Positions 16,383 through 25,011 of a stretch of DNA of 63,981 nt are shown here, piece after piece (the stretch's first letter is position 1; the number at the start of each line of letters is the position of its first letter). Position numbers and translations under genes: made by a program. The notes beneath the pieces were generated by a model. The model had not been told where the DNA came from. It saw only the letters and a program-made list of their open reading frames with translations, and ran no database searches. The stretch is from JBBDJB01 sp040880125 (GTDB taxonomy: Bacteria > Planctomycetota > Planctomycetia > Pirellulales > JBBDJB01), in the NCBI GenBank assembly GCA_040880125.1, contig JBBDJB010000055.1, forward strand, positions 1-63,981, in the 5' to 3' direction.

Positions 16383-16875
16383 CGGCTTCAGCGGCGGCCG
16401 CTTCAAGCTGTTGTTTTTTGGTCAAATAACTTGACCGCTATCCTCAGTTCGTGTACTATTTATTCTGGCTATCTCGGCATTTCTCGCAATGGTGCCGGGG
16501 GAAGCACGGCTGCAGATCCTAAGGCAATCAAACCATATCTAATCGTTTTTCCTCTCGCGAATTTACTCCAGCAGAAGGGGCTTATTCAACACTTCGAAAA
16601 ACACGGTGTTGCAAAATCTGGCGAAAAATTGCGTGGCGCTCGAGCGCCACGCACCGGAGACGCTTCTTTTTGCAACGAAACATGGGGCCCCCCCTAATGA
16701 GCGCGTTGCAAAAAGGACCGTGCTGGACTCGCAAGAGTTCAGCCGAAGCGAGGGGCACGTCGGATTTCACACCAGTTCAGCGACGACTTACCAATTCCAC
16801 AACGTTGTAAGCCAGAATACGGATGGTCCGCGCAGCGGCCCCCCCACCATCTCATCCAAAAAGCGAGGTTGCCCG
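16383..16875. other. 493-base intergenic region with nested palindromes
   Basis: No gene is supported. It contains the nested inverted repeat at 16608-16676, a family A half-unit (CTGGACTCGC...GTTCAG, 16723-16742) and a degenerate family E copy (about 16821-16841). The left part is more AT-rich than usual and includes a family-like TTGACC motif around 16427. Confidence 0.5.
16608..16676. repeat. nested inverted repeat around a 22-bp perfect palindrome
   Basis: GTTGCAAAA (16608-16616) is complementary to TTTTGCAAC (16668-16676). Between them GCGTGGCGCTC/GAGCGCCACGC (16631-16652) is a perfect 22-bp palindrome. A third GTTGCAAAAAGG follows at 16705. It does not match families A-E. Confidence 0.75.
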
Positions 16876-18159
16876 ATGAAAACGCCAGTCGATCGTCGAA
16901 CGTTCCTGGGCTCGGCCGCCGCCGCAGGTTTGGCCGCCGGCGCTACCCGCACCGTACGCGCCGTCACCTCGGACAGTGCTAATGACACCGTCGTCTTAGG
17001 CGTGATGGGCGTCAACGGACGCGGCACGGATCTAGCCCGCAGCTTCGCCGCCAAACGCAACACCCAAATCGCATACATCTGCGACGTCGACCGCCGCGCC
17101 ATCGAAAAGTGCCAGGGCGAAGTTGCCCAGCGGCAGGATCGCGCCACCCAGGGTGTCGGTGACTTCCGCCGCATCCTCGAAGACCCGAATGTCGACGCCC
17201 TGGTCGTCGCCGCGCCGAATCACTGGCACGCCCCGGCCACCATCCTGGCCTGCGAAGCTGGCAAGCACGTCTACGTCGAAAAGCCGGCCAGCCATAATCC
17301 GCACGAGGGCGAGCTGATGGTCGCCGCCGCGCGCAAGCACAACCGCGTCGTCCAGCTCGGCACGCAGCGTCGCAGCAGCGGCGCGATCACCGAAGGCATC
17401 CAAAAGCTGCGCGAAGGCGCCATCGGCGACGTGCTGTACGCCCGAAGCTGGTACAACAACCGCCGCGGTTCGATCGGGCAGGGCAAACAGGCCGCCGTGC
17501 CCGAGTGGCTCGACTACGAACTGTGGCAGGGTCCCGCGCCGGACGTGCCGTACCAGGATAACGTCGTCCACTACAACTGGCACTGGTTCTGGAACTGGGG
17601 GAACGGCGAGCTGGGCAACAACGGTATCCACTCGATCGACGTCTGCCGCTGGGGCCTGGGCGTCGACTACCCGACGAAGGTCACCTGCTTCGGCGGCAAG
17701 TATCGTCACCAGGATGATCAACAGACGCCCGACACCTGTGTGGCGACGTTCGAGTTCGGCGACAAGTCGATGATGTGGGAAGGCCTGAGTTGGTCGCCGC
17801 GCGGCTACGAGCAGACGAGCTTCGGCATGAGCTTCCATGGCGAAGGCGGCACGATGATCATGACCGAGGGCTACGAGATTCTCGACATGCAGAACCGCTC
17901 GGTCGAGACCTACTCCGGCGGTGGTGGCGGCCTGGATCACATGGAGGACTTCCTCGATGCGATCCGCACCTCGCGCCGGCCTAACGCCGACATCGAGGAC
18001 GGCCACAAGAGCACGCTGCTGTGTCACCTGGGCAACATCGCCCATCGCGTCGGCCGCGTGCTGACCACCGACCCCAGCAACGGACACATCCAGAACGACC
18101 CGGAAGCGGCCGCCTTGTGGAAGCGCGAGTACCGGCCCGGCTGGGAGCCGAAGGTGTAG
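16876..18159 (+). CDS. Tat-exported Gfo/Idh/MocA family oxidoreductase
   Basis: A 427-aa protein whose N-terminus MKTPVDRRTFLGSAAAAGLA is a twin-arginine signal (RRTFLG), so it is exported folded, probably with bound cofactor. The Rossmann motif GVMGVNGRGTDLA and the EKP motif (VYVEKPASHNPHE) follow. The C-terminal domain is rich in Trp/Asn (HYNWHWFWNWGNGELGNNG), as is usual for planctomycete Tat-type members; sugar-derivative substrates are likely but unidentified. ATG 16876 has GAGG at a 9-base spacing. The open frame extends upstream to 16606 through repeats and is not real there. Confidence 0.93.
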   Translation: MKTPVDRRTFLGSAAAAGLAAGATRTVRAVTSDSANDTVVLGVMGVNGRGTDLARSFAAKRNTQIAYICDVDRRAIEKCQGEVAQRQDRATQGVGDFRRILEDPNVDALVVAAPNHWHAPATILACEAGKHVYVEKPASHNPHEGELMVAAARKHNRVVQLGTQRRSSGAITEGIQKLREGAIGDVLYARSWYNNRRGSIGQGKQAAVPEWLDYELWQGPAPDVPYQDNVVHYNWHWFWNWGNGELGNNGIHSIDVCRWGLGVDYPTKVTCFGGKYRHQDDQQTPDTCVATFEFGDKSMMWEGLSWSPRGYEQTSFGMSFHGEGGTMIMTEGYEILDMQNRSVETYSGGGGGLDHMEDFLDAIRTSRRPNADIEDGHKSTLLCHLGNIAHRVGRVLTTDPSNGHIQNDPEAAALWKREYRPGWEPKV

Positions 18160-18168
18160 TAGTAAAAC

Positions 18169-18204
18169 TCCCTCTCCCCGCCGGGGAGAGGGCCGGGGAG
18201 AGGG
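18169..18204. repeat. family C palindromic repeat
   Basis: CCCTCTCCCCGCCGGGGAGAGG followed by GGCCGGGGAGAGGG, ten bases after the Tat oxidoreductase stop. Confidence 0.8.
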
Positions 18205-18383
18205 GGTAGAAGAAAACGCGCAGACGCAGTGTGTCCGTGCACCATCGTGGTAGCGAATCTCGCGAAACTCAACTATCCACGTTCAAGAGGTGCCACTGTC
18301 ACTTTGTTTAGCAGCGCATCCTTTTGGTCCATGGCGTCAGAGCGACAATAAGTACTACGAGTACATCCGAACAACTCTTCACC

Positions 18384-18419
18384 CCCCTCTCCCCGACCCT
18401 CTCCCCGAGGGGAGAGGGA
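18384..18419. repeat. family C palindromic repeat (inverted)
   Basis: CCCCCTCTCCCCGACCCTCTCC then CCGAGGGGAGAGGG, the reverse orientation of the copy at 18169. The two copies bracket a 180-base gap with no gene. Confidence 0.8.
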
Positions 18420-18462
18420 GTAATTCAAAAACATCGCAATAAAGGTGATTGCAATACCTTTG

Positions 18463-19854
18463 ATGGCAACTTCTTCCACCAAACGAACCGAGAACGCCAA
18501 TCCGCCCGCGGCCGTCCAGCACCAGGGCGAGGACCGCTCCAACGCAATCCGCGCCCGCATGGCGGCCGTCGAGCCGCGAGGGCTGCGCACCTACACGCCG
18601 TCGTTGGCGGTCATCGCTCGCAGCGAAGGTTGCTACCACTACACGCCCGAGGGCCGCAAGCTGGCCGACTTCACCTCCGGTGTGCTGGTGGCCAACCTCG
18701 GCCACAATCCGCCCGCCTGGTGGCGGCGCATTCTGGAACTGATGCAGCTCGACCGAGCGGCCGATGCGGGCAGCGTCCCGCTCACCACGTACAACGCCGT
18801 CACCGAACTGGAAGTGCTTGCCAGCGAACGGCTGGTCGCCAGTCTCCGTGCCCAGCCCGGCGGTGGGCGAATGGAGCACGTTCTGTGGGCGGCCAGCGGC
18901 AGCGAGGCGATCCAAAAATCGCTGTGGGCGGCCATGGCCCACCGCCCCGGTGCGGACGTCATTCTCGCCACTCGGGCTGGCTTTCACGGCAAAAAGGGCT
19001 TGGCCGGCGCGGTCACCGGCAGCGAAAGGGACCACGAGCGCGATCCCCGGGTACGCTTTATCAGCTTCCCCTGCGACGAGTGCCGCAGCGTGGAGCGCCG
19101 CCGGCTGCCGCTCGATCTGGCTCCGTACGAAAAGGAACTGGCCGCGGCGCTGAAAGAACACGGCGACCGCCTGTGCGCCGTGATCACCGAGCCCTACCTG
19201 GGCGGAGGCGGCTCGTACCATCCGCAGCCGGAGTACCTGCAACTGCTCCAGCGGTTCTGCCGCGAGCACGACCTGGTGTTCATCCTCGACGAGATCCAGT
19301 CCAACTTCGGGCGGACCGGTTCGATGTACGCCTTTACAACTTACGGCATCGAGCCGGACATCGCGGTGCTCGGCAAGGGCATGGCGAATGGCATCCCGGT
19401 CGACGCGGCCGTCGGCCGCGCCGACGTACTGGGAACGCTCAACTACGGCGAAGGCTCCGACACCTGGAGCGGGCATCCGCTCGGCTGCGCCGCCGTGCTG
19501 GCGACGCTCGAAGCATTCGAACAACAGGACGTGCTCGGTCACGCCGCCACGTTGTCCGAGGTGATCGAGCGGCACCTGCTGCGGATGACCAAGCTGCCGG
19601 CGATTGCGGCCGTGCGCGGCGAGGGGACGGTGTGGGGCATCGAGTGTGCCCCGCTCGGATCGCAGGCGGCCGGTGACGTGGCCAACCGTATTGTCGAAGA
19701 CTGTTACCGCGGCGATGCCTCCGGCCGGGCCGTGCACCTGCTCGGTCCGCTGGCCGGCAAGGTGTTGCGGGTGGCTCCGCCGCTGGTGATGCCGCTGGAC
19801 GAAGCGGAAGAGTATCTGTCCGCGATGCTCGACATCATCGCCCACTTAAATTGA
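18463..19854 (+). CDS. class III PLP-dependent aminotransferase
   Basis: A 463-aa fold-type I aminotransferase. Visible landmarks: the PLP phosphate region AASGSEAIQKSLWAA, FILDEIQSNFGRTGSMYAF (Asp of DEIQ binds the pyridine nitrogen), and the Schiff-base lysine in VLGKGMANGIP. Class III members transfer amino groups to or from omega-amino acids such as ornithine, GABA or 4-aminobutyrate; the amine donor here is unknown. ATG 18463 is chosen; an in-frame GTG at 18445 and TTG at 18460 are alternatives, with AAAGGTG at 18442-18448. The gene is followed 36 bases later by a nucleoside deaminase, probably in the same transcript. Confidence 0.92.
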   Translation: MATSSTKRTENANPPAAVQHQGEDRSNAIRARMAAVEPRGLRTYTPSLAVIARSEGCYHYTPEGRKLADFTSGVLVANLGHNPPAWWRRILELMQLDRAADAGSVPLTTYNAVTELEVLASERLVASLRAQPGGGRMEHVLWAASGSEAIQKSLWAAMAHRPGADVILATRAGFHGKKGLAGAVTGSERDHERDPRVRFISFPCDECRSVERRRLPLDLAPYEKELAAALKEHGDRLCAVITEPYLGGGGSYHPQPEYLQLLQRFCREHDLVFILDEIQSNFGRTGSMYAFTTYGIEPDIAVLGKGMANGIPVDAAVGRADVLGTLNYGEGSDTWSGHPLGCAAVLATLEAFEQQDVLGHAATLSEVIERHLLRMTKLPAIAAVRGEGTVWGIECAPLGSQAAGDVANRIVEDCYRGDASGRAVHLLGPLAGKVLRVAPPLVMPLDEAEEYLSAMLDIIAHLN

Positions 19855-19890
19855 ATGGCGTCCGCAGAGAGAAGGGGCAACTGACGCACG

Positions 19891-20364
19891 ATGATCGAGC
19901 GTGAAGCACTGATGCGGCTGGCGATCGACAAGGGCCGGCAGGGGATCGCCATCGGCCAGAGCCCCTTCGCATGCGCGATTGCCCGGGACGGCGACGTGCT
20001 GGCGGTCGAGCACAACGTCGTCCTGGCGACCACCGACATCACGGCCCATGCCGAGATCAACGCCTTGCGGACCGCGTGTAGCCTGGCGGGCAGCATCTTC
20101 CTCGATGGGGCCATGGTGGCCACCACCTGCGAGCCGTGCCCGATGTGCATGGCAGCGCTGCACTGGGCCCGCGTCGAGACGGTCTATTACGGCGCGCCGA
20201 TGTCCGACGCATCGGCCGCGGGCTTTAACGAGTTGGCGGTGCCTGCCGAGCAAGTGCTTCGCCTGGGCGGCAGTACCGTGCGGCTGGTGCCGGGCGTATT
20301 AACGGCCGAGTGCCGGGCCCTGTTCGACGCGTGGCAGGCCCAGCCGGGCCACCGGGCGTATTGA
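19891..20364 (+). CDS. nucleoside/guanine deaminase family protein
   Basis: A 157-aa zinc deaminase of the cytidine deaminase-like fold. HAE (in ITAHAEINALR) carries one zinc ligand and the proton-shuttle Glu; PCPMC (in TCEPCPMCMAALHWA) carries the two cysteines. The SPFACAIARDG and YYGAPMSDA segments resemble guanine and CMP-type deaminases more than tRNA adenosine deaminase TadA, but the substrate cannot be fixed from the sequence. A 26-bp tandem repeat starts at the base after the stop codon. It follows the aminotransferase on the same strand. Confidence 0.85.
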   Translation: MIEREALMRLAIDKGRQGIAIGQSPFACAIARDGDVLAVEHNVVLATTDITAHAEINALRTACSLAGSIFLDGAMVATTCEPCPMCMAALHWARVETVYYGAPMSDASAAGFNELAVPAEQVLRLGGSTVRLVPGVLTAECRALFDAWQAQPGHRAY

Positions 20365-20468
20365 TTGGACGTGGTGTGGAAAACAACTGGTTGGACGTGG
20401 AGTGGCAAAAAACGGGTTGGACGTGGAGTAGCAAATTACGGTTTGGACGTGGAGTAGCAAATAACTCC
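20365..20468. repeat. 26-bp direct tandem repeat, four copies
   Basis: Copies begin at 20365, 20391, 20417 and 20443, each opening TTGGACGTGG followed by [AT]GT[AG]G[CA]AAA. The period is exactly 26 bases with no spacers. Copies diverge gradually from first to last. It starts immediately after the deaminase stop codon and runs into a family C repeat. Confidence 0.92.
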
Positions 20469-20540
20469 CTCTCCCCGCTGGGGAGAGGGCCGGGGAGAGG
20501 GGGTTGAAGAACAGCGCACAGACAGGAATGTCTGTGCCAC
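20466..20540. repeat. family C and B repeats in series
   Basis: A family C stem (20466-20501) is followed by a family B palindrome GCACAGACAGGAATGTCTGTG (from 20516). They form the 3' gap between the convergent deaminase and VWA genes. Confidence 0.8.
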
Positions 20541-20588
20541 CTCAGACGGACCTTAGCAATGCCTAAGCGAAAAGCCATTCAATGGCGC

Positions 20589-22715
20589 TCAAAGCGCCGG
20601 CAACGGGCGGCGCGGCTTGGGGCGCGGGAGCATGCGGGCTTGCTCGTCAGGGCGGCCCTGCGGTCGCATGTTCATCGCTTGTTGTTGCTCCCGCTGCCGA
20701 TCCAGCCCGGCGTAGCGCTCCGTCCACCGCCACCCCAGCGGTTGTGCCAACTCCGCCTTGGCCAGCATGGCCCACGGCGTGTCGGCGTGCTCGCGGACGA
20801 CCCGATCGAGATACTCGCGCGCCCGTTGGCCGTGCTTCTCCAGCGCGCTGCCGACGGTGATCGTGTCTGCCGGCTTGAGCACCCAGGTGTCGCTGCGATC
20901 TTCTTCGAACTGCATCGTGCCCTTGGCCAGCGCGAGCATCGCGTTGTACGACTCGGTGCGCACCTTTACGGCCAGCGTGCGGCCCATGGCCAAGTCGTAG
21001 CCTGCTTGCCAGCGCGGACCGGTGAGCCGCTTGCGGTCCGCTTCGCCTTCGGCCAGCACGGCGTAGATGCGGCCGATCTTCGGCTCCAGCTTGGCGGCCT
21101 CCTGCTGCGCGCGGGAGAGCGCCGTGACCAGCTCCGCCTCGCTGGGCTTGGGGAACTCCAGGCGGATCGATTCCATCGGCGTCACCCACGAGAGCCGAGC
21201 GGCTTGAACGAGCGCCACCCGGGCCTTGTTCTCCCGCAGCAAGTCCTCGTACGCCTTGTCCGAAATGTAGTCCGGCCGGTAGCGGCGCATCACCTCTGGG
21301 TCGAAGAAGAACTTGAGATGAGACGCCAGCTCGTCGACTTCGCCCGCGCGCACGGCCCGCTCGAGTCGGTGCTGTGGATGCACGGCGAAATAGATGCCCC
21401 CGGTCTCGTAGCACAACCGCGTCAGGTGAAAGGGACCAAAGCCCGAGGCGATCGGGCTGCGATCCTCCCGCTCTCCGTCCAGGTGCAGCTTGATCCGCTC
21501 CGGCAGCAGCGACTCGGGCCCCTGATGCACCGGCACCCACTGCGGCGACTGGTCGAAGCGGGGATCCGGATCGATGTACTTGACGTGTGCTTCGCTGCGG
21601 CCGAACGGCGCGGGCACGCCCACCACATAAACGGGCATCTCGTAGCGGCCGCACAGCCCGATCGCCTCGTCGACGTTTTGGGGATCGTCGCCGGCCTCGT
21701 CGGTGAAGACGACCAGCATCACGTTGCGGATCGACGATCCGGTGCGCTGCTTGCGGAACCGCATCGCCACGTCGTGGACGGCGGCGAACACGTTCTCCAC
21801 ACCGGTGTCATCCCGGGGAATCGCCGCTATGGCCGATCTGATCTCTTCCAGATCGTCGGTAGGCTCGGGCGTCATGAATGCGCGGCCACGGCCGAAGGCC
21901 ACTACCGAAGTGAGCAGCGGCGGCTGGCCGTTGCGCAGAAACGCGGGATTTCCGCTGGCCTCGATCAGCCCCAGTTCTTCGTAGATGCGATCGAACCGGG
22001 CGAGAATGGTTTCGCGCTGGCGGTCGAGGCTGCCGGACTGGTCGAACAGCCACACGACCAGCGTGTTGCGCTGTTCGAGCGAGAGCATGATCTCGTGCGT
22101 GATGCGGTCGACCGCTCCCAGTGCGCCGGTCGTGCCGACGCCCGCCTCGCCGTGCACGAGCAGCGTCTCGCTCAGTACCGGCCCCCGTGGCAGGTCGTCG
22201 ATCTTGGAAACGCTGACCTCGCCGACTTCGCGAAGCGTCTCCGGCCGCAGGTCCGTCGAATGGTCGAACAGCTCCGGCGCCGCAGGACGCGAGGCCATCG
22301 CATTAGCCAGACCACGATCGCCGATCTGCTCTTGCGGCTCGGGCGAGAAGTGGAACTGCTGCACGTTCACCCGCTCCTGGAGCGGCGCGCTGGCCACCAG
22401 CGAGAGCACGTTGTCGCGAGGTATCGAGAGCGTCACAAGGGCCAGCAGGAGCAGCAGGCCCATGTGCAGCAGCATACTCACGCCGCACGCCGCGGCATCT
22501 TTGCGCAAGCTGCCGTTATGAAATACTTGCCTGTTCGGGCGTCGAAACGGCCACCACGCGGAGAAGTCGGGAACTGTTGCGACGGTTTCGTCTGGCGGCG
22601 GCAGCAAATCGGAGGGTGCCGCGCCCGGGACGAAATCGTCCGCCTGCGTGATGGGGGCCGATACCGGCTCGGCCCCGATGACCGAATCGCTCGTGGAATC
22701 GCTTTGCAGCGGCAT
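20589..22715 (-). CDS. membrane-anchored VWA domain protein
   Basis: A 708-aa protein. An N-terminal cytoplasmic region (1-75) is followed by one membrane segment (about 77-97) and a large extracytoplasmic part. A von Willebrand factor A domain spans about residues 215-400, with the metal-ion adhesion motif DQSGS at 225-229 and VFTDEAGDD as the later acidic strand. The C-terminal about 250 residues are helical and charged and not recognised. VWA domains bind protein partners through a bound divalent metal. The last residues are Pro/Arg-rich. It may be an envelope-assembly or sensor protein; no neighbour defines its role, but a second VWA protein with ExbB/ExbD lies at 40449. Confidence 0.8.
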   Translation of the reverse strand: MPLQSDSTSDSVIGAEPVSAPITQADDFVPGAAPSDLLPPPDETVATVPDFSAWWPFRRPNRQVFHNGSLRKDAAACGVSMLLHMGLLLLLALVTLSIPRDNVLSLVASAPLQERVNVQQFHFSPEPQEQIGDRGLANAMASRPAAPELFDHSTDLRPETLREVGEVSVSKIDDLPRGPVLSETLLVHGEAGVGTTGALGAVDRITHEIMLSLEQRNTLVVWLFDQSGSLDRQRETILARFDRIYEELGLIEASGNPAFLRNGQPPLLTSVVAFGRGRAFMTPEPTDDLEEIRSAIAAIPRDDTGVENVFAAVHDVAMRFRKQRTGSSIRNVMLVVFTDEAGDDPQNVDEAIGLCGRYEMPVYVVGVPAPFGRSEAHVKYIDPDPRFDQSPQWVPVHQGPESLLPERIKLHLDGEREDRSPIASGFGPFHLTRLCYETGGIYFAVHPQHRLERAVRAGEVDELASHLKFFFDPEVMRRYRPDYISDKAYEDLLRENKARVALVQAARLSWVTPMESIRLEFPKPSEAELVTALSRAQQEAAKLEPKIGRIYAVLAEGEADRKRLTGPRWQAGYDLAMGRTLAVKVRTESYNAMLALAKGTMQFEEDRSDTWVLKPADTITVGSALEKHGQRAREYLDRVVREHADTPWAMLAKAELAQPLGWRWTERYAGLDRQREQQQAMNMRPQGRPDEQARMLPRPKPRRPLPAL

Positions 22716-22969
22716 GCCGGTTCCTGTGTGGAGCAGAAGAGTACCTGCGGAACCTTTTCCTAATAATACTCATTGTCCGACACGGCGGAAAAGCTTGCAA
22801 CAGTGTAAGTCGCCTCGGCGGGGCCGGTTATGAAGCCGTTGTCAACGAGAAAACTTGCAGGCGCGCGGCCCGCGGGCGATGATACAAAAGCCGCCGAGGG
22901 GCTAGTTTGCCGGTACCAAGGCCGGGCAAGCGGATTGCGGGGAGGCTTTTGAGCGACGAGGCCCGTGGA

Positions 22970-23914
22970 ATGATAGCTCGTTTACGCATTCTGACTTTCG
23001 CCGGACTTCTTGCCGTGGCATCCTGCTACGGCATCGTGGAGCGGGCACTGGCTCAGCCGGCCGCGCCCGGCGCGGAGCCGCAGATTCCCGAGCCCGAGCT
23101 GGTCGATATTCGCACCCGCGATGGGCTGCAGCTCAAGGCGACGTTCTACCCCGGCACGCTGCAGGAGAAGAGCGTGCCGATCCTGATGCTGCACGACTTC
23201 AAGTCGAGTGGAGCTGCCTTTCAACCGTTGGCCTTGGCGCTGCAAGAACAGGGTCACGCGGTGCTGGTGCCCGACTTGCGCGGCCACGGCTCCAGCACGA
23301 GGTTCGTCCATCCGATCACCGGCGCCGTGGCCGAACTGCAAGCGGCCAACATGCGGAAGGCCGACTTTCTGCGCATCGTGCGGTTTGACATCGAGGCCCT
23401 GCGCCGCTTCTTGCTGGAAAGGAACAATCTAGGCGAGCTTAATTTGAACATGCTGTGCCTGATCGGGGCGGAGATGGGGGCGATGGCCGCGCTGAATTGG
23501 GCCGCCATGGATTGGAGCGCGCCGCCGCTGCCAGTGGGTAAGCAGGGCCAGGACGTGAAGGGGCTGGTGTTGATCTCTCCGCAGTGGTCTTACGAGGGCA
23601 TCCCGGTGAAGGCCGCGCTGGATCAGCCGGGCGTGCGCTCGCTGGTTTCGGTATTGCTAATCGCCGGACAGCGAGGCACGGGCGCTGCGCGTGACGCCGA
23701 GCGGATTCACGACATTCTCGCGCGCTTCCGCCCGGATCGGGAGAACACTCCCAACCAGGACTTATACCTTCTGGCGCGAGATACCAGCCTGCAAGGGACG
23801 CAGATGCTTTCGGCGCCCGACCTGAATCTGACCACGCCGATTGTACAGTTCATCAAGCTGCGAGTGGCCGAGCAGGAGTTTCCCTGGAGCGAAAGGCCGG
23901 TTTTGCGGCAGTGA
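22970..23914 (+). CDS. exported alpha/beta-hydrolase-fold protein lacking its nucleophile
   Basis: A 314-aa protein with a signal peptide (MIARLRILTFAGLLAVASC ... ALAQ). The alpha/beta-hydrolase core is clear: VPILMLHDFKSSG (oxyanion region), VLVPDLRGHGSS, then the nucleophile elbow. Here the elbow reads IGAEMGAM, so the expected Ser of G-x-S-x-G is Glu168 (codon 23471-23473). No histidine in the final third fits the catalytic position either. It is therefore probably not a standard esterase and may be a binding protein. ATG 22970 is chosen over GTG 22907, since the signal peptide starts here. Convergent with the LysM gene. Confidence 0.85.
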   Translation: MIARLRILTFAGLLAVASCYGIVERALAQPAAPGAEPQIPEPELVDIRTRDGLQLKATFYPGTLQEKSVPILMLHDFKSSGAAFQPLALALQEQGHAVLVPDLRGHGSSTRFVHPITGAVAELQAANMRKADFLRIVRFDIEALRRFLLERNNLGELNLNMLCLIGAEMGAMAALNWAAMDWSAPPLPVGKQGQDVKGLVLISPQWSYEGIPVKAALDQPGVRSLVSVLLIAGQRGTGAARDAERIHDILARFRPDRENTPNQDLYLLARDTSLQGTQMLSAPDLNLTTPIVQFIKLRVAEQEFPWSERPVLRQ

Positions 23915-23960
23915 GATGATCTGGTGCTTGGCAAGGCGGCACTCGCCTGTCTGGGAGAGC

Positions 23961-24755
23961 CTATCGCCGGCTGCGGACCGGCACCATCTTCGGCTCAACG
24001 ACTTCCGGCGGATCGCTTGGCTGAACCACCGAGGGCGGCCCGTTTGAGCTGGTGGAACTAGAGCGGTTGGAGATTGTCGAAGCGGATGGCGCGGGTGGGC
24101 TGGGGCGCGGATCGACGGGACGCGCCTGGGGGCGCTTCGGCGGAATTTTCAACTCCCCACCGATCGGCAGCAAGTCCGGACTGGTGAGGACCGCTCGGTT
24201 CGCGTGAAAGACCTCCAAGTAGCGGTCGCCGTCGTCGAGATATCGTGTGGCAACGCTGCGGAGCGTATCGCCGTCGGCGATCTTGTGCGTCCGCTCCTCT
24301 TTGGGTTGTTCGCCTACCGCTTCACGCTGTGGCGCGCCGGGCGTTGTGCGATCGGCAGCCGGCTGACCGGAATGTGACGCCTCATGCGCCCGAACGTACG
24401 GAGGGAAACTCGGCGACAGCCGCGGCGGCAGATCGCTCTCGGCCGGTATCACGGGCTTGAGCGGCACGAGCCGCTGGCCGCTGGGCTCGGCAGCGCTGGA
24501 CGGAGCGTTCGCCGGGTGAGCGGCGGGCGGCGAGTTGTCTTCCGTCTTCGCGGCACCCGCGCGAAACGTCACCTCGGATTGCGAAGTCGCGCCGTTCCGG
24601 CTTTCGGCATCCGGAGCCTTGCGAAACAGCATGGCCAGTCCGATGCCGGAAGCCAGCACGCAGATCGCGATGGCCGTCTTCACGCCAAGGTGCACGATAA
24701 GACCCCGCTGCGGTCGATCCCAAGCGGCACGAACGAAGGGCCGCCCTCTCCTCAT
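23961..24755 (-). CDS. membrane-anchored LysM domain protein
   Basis: A 264-aa protein with an N-terminal membrane segment (about 24-42), a Pro/Ala/Ser-rich linker and one LysM domain at about residues 157-208 (HKIADGDTLRSVATRYL ... LLPIGGELKIP). The tail is Pro/Ser-rich. LysM binds N-acetylglucosamine-containing glycans such as peptidoglycan, so it probably sits in the periplasm. The first ATG (24755) lacks a ribosome-binding site; GTG at 24695 (giving HLGVKTAIAICVLAS...) has GGGG seven bases upstream and may be the true start. Domains are preserved with either. Confidence 0.82.
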   Translation of the reverse strand: MRRGRPFVRAAWDRPQRGLIVHLGVKTAIAICVLASGIGLAMLFRKAPDAESRNGATSQSEVTFRAGAAKTEDNSPPAAHPANAPSSAAEPSGQRLVPLKPVIPAESDLPPRLSPSFPPYVRAHEASHSGQPAADRTTPGAPQREAVGEQPKEERTHKIADGDTLRSVATRYLDDGDRYLEVFHANRAVLTSPDLLPIGGELKIPPKRPQARPVDPRPSPPAPSASTISNRSSSTSSNGPPSVVQPSDPPEVVEPKMVPVRSRR

Positions 24756-24942
24756 TGAGGATCGACGCGAGCCGCCGGGCGAGTTGACGTCATTCGGATG
24801 CGTTGGCGCGGCTGTCGGCGCGGGCCTTGCGGAATGTGCGGCCTGCGAAGAACGTGCGGCCGGAATATGGAGTCCAAGACCGCAAGGATAACACTCCGCG
24901 GTCGGACTCCCTCCCCTGACCCCGTGGGAGAAAGTGAGGCTC

Positions 24943-24970
24943 GTGGCACAGACAGGAACGTCTGTGCCAC
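24943..24970. repeat. family B palindrome (near-perfect)
   Basis: GTGGCACAGACAGG-AACGTCTGTGCCAC: the arms GTGGCACAGAC and GTCTGTGCCAC are perfectly complementary. It lies about 40 bases past the secDF stop and could serve as its transcript-end hairpin. Confidence 0.85.
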
Positions 24971-25011
24971 GTTACCTGTAGCTACTACGAATGGTTGCAG
25001 CGACGGCAGCC

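Noticed and set aside
20365..20468. CRISPR array
   Set aside because: The four 26-bp units are contiguous with no unique spacers, and no cas gene is near.
20559..22763. 734-aa + strand open frame
   Set aside because: Antisense of the VWA gene, which has a clear MIDAS motif and membrane segment.
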